This document shows positions 1 to 7,141 of a DNA stretch of 40,375 nucleotides, in pieces; positions within the stretch are counted from its first letter, which is position 1; each line of letters starts with the position of its first letter. Made by a program: the position numbers and the translations under genes. The DNA lies in NCBI GenBank assembly GCA_018895235.1, contig JAHIOM010000029.1:1-40375 (forward strand), in the 5' to 3' direction. The notes beneath the pieces are model-generated. The model was not told the DNA's origin and ran no database searches. It worked only from the letters and a program-made list of their open reading frames with translations. The stretch comes from Patescibacteria group bacterium (lineage in GTDB: Bacteria; Patescibacteriota; Minisyncoccia; Minisyncoccales; Staskawiczbacteraceae).

Positions 1-141
1 AAAGAAAAAAGGCCCCTGCTTGGGGTCGGCGATAGCATAAACGATCTACCAATGATGGAACATTGTGAAATAAAAGCAGTTATTGACCGTCAAAACTCTT
101 TAACCGAGAAAGCAAAACAGAATGGCTGGTTTTTAATTTAA
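1..141 (+). CDS. HAD-family hydrolase/phosphatase, C-terminal fragment (5' truncated by window edge)
   Basis: Frame 1 reads ...LLGVGDSINDLPMMEHCEIKAVIDRQNSLTEKAKQNGWFLI*; GVGDSxNDLPM matches HAD motif IV. Confidence 0.75.
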   Translation, partial: KEKRPLLGVGDSINDLPMMEHCEIKAVIDRQNSLTEKAKQNGWFLI

Positions 142-143
142 AT

Positions 144-248
144 TTACAGAAGCTTTTTAATCTGTGCAATAATCAAATCGGGATAGTCGTAAACCTGTAC
201 CCAATCCAGGGTTCCGAAGTCATTTACTAAAATCCACAACGTACAAAA
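144..248 (-). pseudogene. Possible C-terminal coding remnant (LWILVNDFGTLDWVQVYDYPDLIIAQIKKLL*)
   Basis: Reverse frame is open from 144 to 248 with protein-like composition but has no ATG start and an upstream stop. Confidence 0.3.
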
Positions 249-320
249 TTAAAGATTTTTACTTTATAGGAACGTAGAAATTATAAAAAATTTCGTATAT
301 TCCATTAACGAACAAATCCC

Positions 321-1226
321 ATGATAACATTTAAAGAAATGAAAAATGGATTTCTCGGTCAAGATGAGGGCGTGAATTTTCAAAAACCCTACGCACAAGC
401 CAAAACAATCATTGTACCTTTTGGATTAGAAAACACGATTAGTTACGGTGGCGGCACTAAAAAAGGTCCACGCGCTATAATTAATGCCAGCCATCAGGTG
501 GAAACTTTGGATGAAGAAACCCTTAAGTCCCCGTATAAATGCGGAATCGCTACCTTACAAGAACCCGTTATCCCAAAAAATAATAAAGACGCAGTTAATT
601 TGCTTGCAGAAATAGTTGGGAAAATCATTAAAGATAATAAATATCCGCTAATACTCGGGGGAGAGCATTCCTTGACGCAAGGATCTATCGCGGGTTTAAG
701 CAAAAAATATAAAAACTTCTCTGTTTTACATTTTGATGCTCATTCCGACACCAGACTTGAATATCACGGAAACGAATATAGCCACGCGGCAATAATGAGT
801 CAAGTGTTGAAAAAGTACCCCATATCAAAATTGGTTCAAGTCGGAATCCGCAGTTTAAGCAATCAAAATAAAGAACTGAACTTTAGAAAACAAAATAAAA
901 ACAAAATAAAAACTTTTTGGGGCTGGAAAAACCCCGGACCTAAAGAAGTTGCAAATGCCATTCCAACTAAAAATGTTTTTATTAGTTTTGATGTAGATGT
1001 TTTTGACCCTTCTATAATGCCTTCTACTGGTACCCCAGAACCCGGAGGCCTTTTATGGTGGCCGATATTAAAAATTTTAAAACAAGTTTTTCAAACAAAG
1101 AATGTTATTGGCGCTGATATTATTGAACTAGCCCCAAATTCTCGACTCCTTCATCCGGACTTTCTTGTCGCAAAACTCGTCTATAAAATGATTGGATACA
1201 AATTTGATAAGATATTAAAATCTTAA
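321..1226 (+). CDS. speB: Agmatinase / ureohydrolase (arginase family)
   Basis: GGEHSLTQG, VLHFDAHSDTR and SFDVDVFDPSIMPSTGTPEPGGL are arginase-family metal-binding motifs. Confidence 0.9.
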   Translation: MITFKEMKNGFLGQDEGVNFQKPYAQAKTIIVPFGLENTISYGGGTKKGPRAIINASHQVETLDEETLKSPYKCGIATLQEPVIPKNNKDAVNLLAEIVGKIIKDNKYPLILGGEHSLTQGSIAGLSKKYKNFSVLHFDAHSDTRLEYHGNEYSHAAIMSQVLKKYPISKLVQVGIRSLSNQNKELNFRKQNKNKIKTFWGWKNPGPKEVANAIPTKNVFISFDVDVFDPSIMPSTGTPEPGGLLWWPILKILKQVFQTKNVIGADIIELAPNSRLLHPDFLVAKLVYKMIGYKFDKILKS

Positions 1227-1393
1227 GACCGGTCGATTAGCAATTTTTTCGTCAACGAAATTTTCAGATTTGAAGGCGAGAATTTGGAATTGCGAGGAGG
1301 CATACTAAAGAATGAAGTCTGCCGACGAGCAATTACATATTTGGAGCCCAAATATGAAAATTGCAGTAGAAAAGTATTGCTAAACGAGCGGTC
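1227..1393. repeat. ~167-nt imperfect palindrome filling the agmatinase-DHS intergenic region
   Basis: GACCGGTCGATTAGCAAT at the left end pairs with ATTGCTAAACGAGCGGTC at the right end; AATTTTCA/TGAAAATT; local hairpin CATATTTGG-AGC-CCAAATATG; apical GCGAGGAGGCATACT / AGTCTGCCGACGAGC. Confidence 0.8.
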
Positions 1394-1398
1394 AGAAT

Positions 1399-2421
1399 AT
1401 GACAAAACCAACTAAAAAACAATTGCTTAAAGAAATTATTGAACACGTTGACATTAAAAAAATGGATGTCAAAAAATTAATAGATTCTTATCGCAAAATG
1501 TCTTTTTCCAGCCGCGATACCGCCCGCGCGGCCGACATTTATAATATGATGCTTAAAGACAAAAAGGCTTCAGTCTGGCTTACTTTAGCCGGTTCTACTA
1601 GCGCGGCTGGCTGCATGCAGATATATGTAGATATGGTAAAAAATAAAATGGTTGACGTAATTGTGGCCACGGGAGCCAGCATTGTAGATATGGATTTTTT
1701 TGAAGCATTGGGTTTTAAACACTATCGCGGCACTCCATTTGTGGACGACAATCTCTTGCGTTCGCTTTACATAGATCGAATTTACGACACCTTTATCAAT
1801 GAAGAAGAATTGCAAGTTTGCGACCAAGTCATTGCTAAAATCGCGAATAGTCTTGAACCCCGTCCATACTCTTCCAGAGAATTTATTTGGGAGATGGGAA
1901 AATATCTTTCCAAGTATTCCAAAAAGAAAAACTCTTTAGTGCAAGTTGCCTACGAAAATAATGTGCCAATTTTCTGCCCCGCCTTTAGCGATTCATCCGC
2001 TGGTTTCGGTTTGATGTGCCATCAGTGGCACAATCCCAAAAACCACGTCTCCATTGATTCAGTTAAAGACTTTTTGGAACTTACCAAAATTAAAATGGCA
2101 AGTAAGGATTCAGGATTGTTTATGGTTGGCGGGGGCGTACCCAAAAATTTCGCCCAAGATACAGTAGTTGCAGCGGAAGTTTTGGGCAAAAACGTGCCGG
2201 TGCACAAATATGCGGTGCAAATTACGGTGGCAGATGTACGAGACGGCGGCTGCAGTTCGTCCACGTTAAAAGAAGCCAGCTCCTGGGGCAAAGTAAGCAC
2301 GGTTCACGAACAAATGGTTTACGCGGAAGCTACAACAGTAGTGCCGATAATTGTTGCCTATGCTTACCAAACCGGCTATTGGAGAAATAGAAAGCCGAAA
2401 AACTTTCATAATATTCTGTAG
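1399..2421 (+). CDS. Deoxyhypusine synthase-like protein (possible homospermidine-type activity)
   Basis: DHS-family pattern; EASSWGKV contains the position of the catalytic Lys of DHS (xxSWGKI); adjacent to agmatinase. Confidence 0.85.
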   Translation: MTKPTKKQLLKEIIEHVDIKKMDVKKLIDSYRKMSFSSRDTARAADIYNMMLKDKKASVWLTLAGSTSAAGCMQIYVDMVKNKMVDVIVATGASIVDMDFFEALGFKHYRGTPFVDDNLLRSLYIDRIYDTFINEEELQVCDQVIAKIANSLEPRPYSSREFIWEMGKYLSKYSKKKNSLVQVAYENNVPIFCPAFSDSSAGFGLMCHQWHNPKNHVSIDSVKDFLELTKIKMASKDSGLFMVGGGVPKNFAQDTVVAAEVLGKNVPVHKYAVQITVADVRDGGCSSSTLKEASSWGKVSTVHEQMVYAEATTVVPIIVAYAYQTGYWRNRKPKNFHNIL

Positions 2422-2436
2422 TGAAAATAAAATAAT

Positions 2437-2508
2437 ATGTCATTATCAATTGGTATCGTCAGGACACAATACGACATATTACGAACAAACAAGAGGAGAT
2501 TAAGCTGA
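2437..2508 (+). pseudogene. Detached ychF start codon region at the left junction (MSLSIGIV | RTQYDILRTNKRRLS*)
   Basis: ATGTCATTATCAATTGGTATCGT matches the YchF N-terminus (MSLSIGIVGLPNVGKS) and then diverges into element sequence. Confidence 0.75.
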
Positions 2509-2606
2509 TTCCGTTTGAGTTGTCTATACGGCTCCCAAACACAGAAAGATTCGGAAATAAGCCGAAAGTTTTAGCAGAAAAAGAGCTTAATATAGAAAAT
2601 TTTTGA
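2460..2606 (+). pseudogene. Detached serine recombinase C-terminal tail, copy 1 (QDTIRHITNKQEEIKLIPFELSIRLPNTERFGNKPKVLAEKELNIENF*)
   Basis: 38 aa identical to copy 2 at 16547; nucleotide differences all synonymous in this frame; continues the recombinase frame when attR and attL are joined. Confidence 0.75.
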
Positions 2607-2607
2607 A

Positions 2608-2629
2608 GCCCGAGGAAACTCGGGTTTTT
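2608..2629 (+). terminator. Intrinsic terminator after tail copy 1
   Basis: CCCGAG-GAAA-CTCGGG followed by TTTTT. Confidence 0.85.
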
Positions 2630-2632
2630 GAT

Positions 2633-2661
2633 TTGACAAATCGGTCAAAAATACATAGATT
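2633..2661 (+). promoter_or_regulatory. Promoter of the 2727 gene
   Basis: TTGACA-N17-TAGATT; same architecture as 5260-5288. Confidence 0.6.
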
Positions 2662-2669
2662 ATAGATAG

Positions 2670-2683
2670 CAGTTTGAAAACTG
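2670..2683 (+). promoter_or_regulatory. Conserved leader hairpin CAGTTTGAAAACTG
   Basis: Identical 14-mer at 5297-5310, both within a longer conserved 5' leader. Confidence 0.5.
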
Positions 2684-2726
2684 AATACTGACCGAAAACC
2701 AGAAACAAACCAAAAGGAGAAAAGTC

Positions 2727-3791
2727 ATGGCAATATGCAACAGTTTCCTAAAAGAAGAGGATGATAAATTGGTTGAAGCTGCTTTAAATGGAGAGTTCTC
2801 GGGGATACAAAGCTGTTCTCCTGAAATTCGAGAAGCGTGGGAAAAAGCTACGCCCGCGGCGGAAGCAGCAAAAGAAGCAAGAATAATTGAGTGTCTGAAG
2901 GAGAATATTGAAAACGGAAGAAGGGATTCTTTAGAGATGTTGGCTAAATCGGAATCTGCAGATCCACAAGCAACGCGCACCAATCTTCAAAAACTCGATT
3001 CGCAGGTTGAGCCAACAAATGCAGAATACAAAGCGATGTTTGATGTCGCAAAAGAGATAGGGAAAGTGGAAAACCTGGAAATTGTTGATACGCCTGTCGT
3101 TACGGGAATCAATGGCGACCAAAGTGTCTCTGTTGTAGATAAGGAACTTCAGAAAATGGGATATAACAAGCCCATAGACAAAATTCCCCATTTAGATATA
3201 GAGACGGTTCGGGCACTAGCCAAAGAAACGTTGAGTTTTCTCTATAACAGTAAAATTCCTGAAGATTGGAGAGATCAAGCTACGGTCAATATGATTGTAG
3301 GGATAGACAAACAAGAACCTGGAAGCGAAAAGGGTAAGGTCGCAGTAGAGAAAGCTGTCGCCCCAGATTTATTGAAAGCAGACTTGTATCGCTCCAGAAA
3401 TCTTTATCTTTTCCAAAATGCAGCAGGAAGGTTGGTTCCTAGAGATACTAAGGATGCCAAAAATGAAAAGGAAAAGAAGGAATTCGAAAAGGAGAGAATA
3501 GAATTCCGATGGAAAATTGCTCATGGTATTTGCCACATCAACGATGTCTCAGATGGAAGAATAGACTCTCTAGTAATTAGTCCTGATGGCGCGGCAGCTT
3601 TCATGGCTCAACTAAAAGCTGGTCCGGTTTCAGATTATGCTGAACAAGCAATCAGAGAATGCCAAGGTGACCTTGATAGAGTTATGGAGAATCCGGAATT
3701 CAGAGCAGAGCTTTTCGCCGCGTGGGTGATGGATTCACCAAAACTTTGCATAGAAGCAAGAAAATTGTTCGACCAAAATTTTTCTAGATAG
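2727..3791 (+). CDS. Zincin-like element protein with degenerate metal motif (HGICH)
   Basis: MAICNSF...EDDKLVEAALNGEFSGI N-terminus and NPEFRAELFAAWVMDSPKLC C-terminus shared with ORF 5348; IAHGICH aligns with IAHEIYH. Confidence 0.65.
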   Translation: MAICNSFLKEEDDKLVEAALNGEFSGIQSCSPEIREAWEKATPAAEAAKEARIIECLKENIENGRRDSLEMLAKSESADPQATRTNLQKLDSQVEPTNAEYKAMFDVAKEIGKVENLEIVDTPVVTGINGDQSVSVVDKELQKMGYNKPIDKIPHLDIETVRALAKETLSFLYNSKIPEDWRDQATVNMIVGIDKQEPGSEKGKVAVEKAVAPDLLKADLYRSRNLYLFQNAAGRLVPRDTKDAKNEKEKKEFEKERIEFRWKIAHGICHINDVSDGRIDSLVISPDGAAAFMAQLKAGPVSDYAEQAIRECQGDLDRVMENPEFRAELFAAWVMDSPKLCIEARKLFDQNFSR

Positions 3792-3811
3792 CGAAAAATA
3801 AGCGTCGATAT

Positions 3812-3839
3812 TCCACCTAAACTTTAGGTGGATTTTTTT
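3812..3839. terminator. Terminator between convergent genes
   Basis: TCCACCTAAA-C-TTTAGGTGGA plus T-tract. Confidence 0.8.
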
Positions 3840-4467
3840 TAAATTCTTTTATTCTCTTCAATGTGTCTCTAAATTTTTTGTCTGCTATCATTCTTTCTGT
3901 AAATGTTAATGAGCTATTATCTAATATCGGATGCCCTGCATAAGTTATGCTTATGAGGTCTTGTTTGCCATTGTAATTCTCGCCAGTTACAACCTTATAT
4001 CGTTTACGTTCACTGGTTTCTAGAATCTGCCTGTTTATAGCAGAGTGAGCAATAGAAGTTTTGTGTGAAACCCATTTTTGAGGCCACTTATAATTATGAA
4101 TGGCATTCCAAAGTCCTTTTTCTCCAATTTTGATAAGCTCAAAAGATGTAAAATAGGGTTTTATGTATTGTTCTTTTCTTATGTTTTTTGTTATAGAGAT
4201 TAATTCTCTCAAATTTGCTTTAAATACTTTTTTTTCTGTTTTTAACAATTCTTTTGCGTTACCATTTTTTATTTTATCACCAAGATCCTGCCATAATCCT
4301 ATAATTTTTTCATTACTAAAACGGGGAGTTTTATTAACCTCCTCTAAATATTTTTGGAGTTGTCGAGTTTGTTTTAATTCTCGCTTTAGGGTTTCTCTCG
4401 CCGCCCCCCTTACTCTCTTTTCTATTTCGTTGCTAACTCCATTTTTATTTTCGTAATTTTCTATCAT
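3817..4467 (-). CDS. Hypothetical protein (ORF extends to 4524; start more likely MIENYENKNG near 4467)
   Basis: Long ORF; overlaps the convergent terminator at its 3' end. Confidence 0.55.
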   Translation of the reverse strand: MIENYENKNGVSNEIEKRVRGAARETLKRELKQTRQLQKYLEEVNKTPRFSNEKIIGLWQDLGDKIKNGNAKELLKTEKKVFKANLRELISITKNIRKEQYIKPYFTSFELIKIGEKGLWNAIHNYKWPQKWVSHKTSIAHSAINRQILETSERKRYKVVTGENYNGKQDLISITYAGHPILDNSSLTFTERMIADKKFRDTLKRIKEFKKNPPKV

Positions 4468-4535
4468 AGTGATTATTGATATAATACCACAACAAATAAT
4501 AAAAATCAATTTGACAAAAAGCATTTATAACGGTA

Positions 4536-5270
4536 ATGTTTATTATCAGTTCGTTGACAGTTGAATACAGAATAAGTAATACACAAACCGAAAGGAGAGT
4601 TACGATGGCTACCATAGAGATCGAAACGCAAGTCAGAAGATTTGAGAAGGTCTTAGGGGTTAAATTCCCCGGCTCTTACCACCAATTTTTGATGGAACAT
4701 GATTCAGCACTAATTGACGGCTTTCAGATTTTGGGATTAACAGAGAAAGAAGAAACAGAGGAGAAAGAAGAGCGATTAGACCTAACCAAGATAGCAGAAA
4801 GTGCTTCTTGCCCCGTTTGTCAAAAACAAAAGTCCGCAGGGAAGATTACTTGCTACAACTGCTACAACAGGTATTCAAGAGAGACAAACAGAGAGTTGCC
4901 CCTTTCTCAATGGGTAAAAGACAATCTTCCAAAAAAGGAAGAGAAACCAAAGGAGAAAGAGCTATCTGTATTAGATGCTACCCTTCGTCTGAGACAAAAT
5001 AGACTCGACTTGCCAAAAACATTAGTGCCTATTTGTGTTCAGGTGGGTCGTGCAATGTGCTTGGAAACGAAAAAGATTAAGGACGATGACTGCCCTTTAA
5101 TCGATGTCTCTCTGAACAAAGATGAGCCCTCAATTCCGGTTGGCAATACTTTCGGAGAATGGCTCCAGATCCATCAGGAATACGAGAGAAGATTCAAAGA
5201 GGCTTATGCCAGAGTCGAAAGAAGAAGAATCACAACCCAAAAGGTTGTTTTTTTGTTGTTTGACAAATAA
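4536..5270 (+). CDS. SUKH/SMI1-KNR4-like protein with inserted CxxC...CxxC zinc finger; truncated paralog of the 7142 N-terminus; start probably ATG 4605
   Basis: FPGSYHQFLMEHDSALIDGFQILGL...CPVC...CYNC...IPVGNTFGEWLQIHQEY; GGAG RBS upstream of ATG 4605; the 3' end runs through a terminator hairpin. Confidence 0.65.
   Translation: MFIISSLTVEYRISNTQTERRVTMATIEIETQVRRFEKVLGVKFPGSYHQFLMEHDSALIDGFQILGLTEKEETEEKEERLDLTKIAESASCPVCQKQKSAGKITCYNCYNRYSRETNRELPLSQWVKDNLPKKEEKPKEKELSVLDATLRLRQNRLDLPKTLVPICVQVGRAMCLETKKIKDDDCPLIDVSLNKDEPSIPVGNTFGEWLQIHQEYERRFKEAYARVERRRITTQKVVFLLFDK
5091..5229 (+). repeat. 139-bp exact direct repeat, copy A
   Basis: Identical to 7649-7787 by direct comparison. Confidence 0.95.
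5232..5254 (+). terminator. Intrinsic terminator inside the 3' end of the 4536 ORF
   Basis: ACAACC-CAAAA-GGTTGT-TTTTTT, upstream of the TAA at 5268-5270. Confidence 0.75.
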
Positions 5271-5288
5271 CTTAAAACAGCATAGTTT
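5260..5288 (+). promoter_or_regulatory. Promoter of the 5348 gene
   Basis: TTGACA-N17-TAGTTT; overlaps the 3' end of the upstream ORF. Confidence 0.55.
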
Positions 5289-5347
5289 AAAGTTAGCAGT
5301 TTGAAAACTGAATACTGACCAAACCTCAAACCGAAAGGAGAAAAGAA

Positions 5348-6211
5348 ATGGCAATATGCAACAGCTTCCAGAACGAAAAAGACGACGAATTGGTTGAAGC
5401 TGCTCAGAGAGGAGAGTTCTCGGGGATTGCTAGTTGTGGTACTGAAATTGTGGAGAGAGCAGAGCCAGTTATAAAACAAGCAAGAGAATCTTTTGATAGA
5501 TTTAATTCTGAAATGGATCGTCGTAATAATCCTCCGCCAGAGATGAAAGAACAAATTAAATCAGAACCAATGGCAACACCGAAAGAGATTAAAACAGAGG
5601 TGGAATATGCAACAGAAATTGGAGTGAGCAAAAAAGACCGTGATTCTTTACCACTGATGGCTGGGCTTATGCCCGATGAGATAAAGGAAACTGTAGATTT
5701 TCTTCATAAGGGAAAAATACCACCAGAATGTTGGAATAATGAAAATAAGGTTTGGAAAATAGCATATATAGACCAACCTGGAAAAACCTCTGCTGGGTGG
5801 AGAGGAGTTGCTGATACTCCAGCGCCCGCTGAACATCCTTTAAAGCCAAAGTCAGTAATCGCTGACACTATTAGAATATTTGCAGGTAAGAATGGTGAAC
5901 GACCAGCTAAAGAAGAACGAAATCTTAATATAGCTCATGAAATTTATCATCGTAATGAGCCAGAATTTATGGAAATAATGGCATATCATGGGGAGGAATG
6001 GGAAAAGGCAGTCCAGGTACAAATGCAGAAAGATGCAGTTTCTGAATATTCAGTCCGCGACGTTACTGAAGAAAAAATTCCACAAGAACTTCTGCCATAC
6101 CACTCTGAATTTCAAGCAGAGCAGTATGCTTATTGGGCAACAGATTCTTCTAAGTTATGTCAAGAAATGTATAATTTTTTTGATAAACATTTTCCTAAAC
6201 GAACAACTTAG
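5348..6211 (+). CDS. HExxH zincin-like putative metallopeptidase
   Basis: NLNIAHEIYHRNEPEF (HEIYH) and a downstream EFQAEQYAYWATDSSKLC candidate Glu ligand. Confidence 0.65.
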   Translation: MAICNSFQNEKDDELVEAAQRGEFSGIASCGTEIVERAEPVIKQARESFDRFNSEMDRRNNPPPEMKEQIKSEPMATPKEIKTEVEYATEIGVSKKDRDSLPLMAGLMPDEIKETVDFLHKGKIPPECWNNENKVWKIAYIDQPGKTSAGWRGVADTPAPAEHPLKPKSVIADTIRIFAGKNGERPAKEERNLNIAHEIYHRNEPEFMEIMAYHGEEWEKAVQVQMQKDAVSEYSVRDVTEEKIPQELLPYHSEFQAEQYAYWATDSSKLCQEMYNFFDKHFPKRTT

Positions 6212-6220
6212 GAAAATAAA

Positions 6221-6246
6221 ACTCCGCAAAAGCGGAGTATTTTTTA
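6221..6246 (+). terminator. Intrinsic terminator
   Basis: ACTCCGC-AAAA-GCGGAGT then T-rich. Confidence 0.85.
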
Positions 6247-6297
6247 TTATTTAAATCTTGTTTTTATAGTTTTAGTAGTTTTTATCGTGTTTTTGAA

Positions 6298-6954
6298 TTA
6301 GTTTTTATTTTCAATTGCTTCTGTAATTGTGTGACTATTAACATCAGAGATTTTGATAAGCGATTTCTGAAATTGTAAAATCTTTTCTTTTATTCTTGGT
6401 TTTAGTGCTTCCTCGCACATCTTCAAAGCCAATTCAAATTGGCCCGAACGTCTTAATAAATCAATCATAATAATTTCTTCGGTCTCTTTATCGCTCCCAA
6501 AATTACCTCCCATCTCTTTTGCTTTTTGGAACAACCCAATTGTTATTTTTCGGCATTTTTGAGCTTCTTTATCACTGCCCATATCATCGCAAACCCATAC
6601 GGCATAAAGCGCCGCCCATCCTGCATTTACATAATTTCCGCTTTTTTCTTCAATTGCGGACCAACAAAGAAACGAATTGGCTAATTTTGAAGGATAAGTA
6701 GTATTAAGCAATTTTTGATAAACATTGCTCTTTGTTGTTTCTACTGCTTGTGGTAATAATTTAGAGATATCAGATGCACAGTATCCACAGTGTGGACATC
6801 TTTGTACCCAATATTTTATTGTTGATCGTTCCATTTCCGGGGGCCTTGTATCTAAATCAGCTAATCCAGAAGTATTTGTTGAAAGAAGATACCAATGTTC
6901 GCTGCTTTTACCGCAAATAGCACATATATATTCTGCCTTTGTTGCCCTTGTCAT
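6298..6954 (-). CDS. DUF2225-like zinc-binding protein
   Basis: YICAICGKSSEHWYLLSTNTSGLADLDTRPPEM...WVQRCPHCGYCASD. Confidence 0.6.
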   Translation of the reverse strand: MTRATKAEYICAICGKSSEHWYLLSTNTSGLADLDTRPPEMERSTIKYWVQRCPHCGYCASDISKLLPQAVETTKSNVYQKLLNTTYPSKLANSFLCWSAIEEKSGNYVNAGWAALYAVWVCDDMGSDKEAQKCRKITIGLFQKAKEMGGNFGSDKETEEIIMIDLLRRSGQFELALKMCEEALKPRIKEKILQFQKSLIKISDVNSHTITEAIENKN

Positions 6955-7141
6955 AATTTTTTACAAATTAATTTACCAATTTTACAAATTAATTATATAA
7001 TAAACCCGACTTTTTTATAATATTAACATATAAATTGGTTTTACGCAATGCTTTGAATTTGACAAAAATTTGGGGAAAAGTTATCTTACAAATAGTCCCT
7101 TGAAAAACTAAACAAAAACCAAACATAGAAGGAGATGCAAG

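Noticed and set aside
1223-1411. 62-aa ORF on the minus strand
   Set aside because: It coincides with the palindrome at 1227-1393; no protein-like features.
2022-2300. Antisense ORFs within strong CDSs (e.g. 2022-2300, 7988-8413, 13332-13793)
   Set aside because: Shadow ORFs opposite well-supported genes, no independent signals.
5122-5304. MSPQFRLAILSENGSRS... ORF, also at 7680-7871
   Set aside because: Alternate-frame reading of the 139-bp repeat; duplication of the DNA explains its recurrence.
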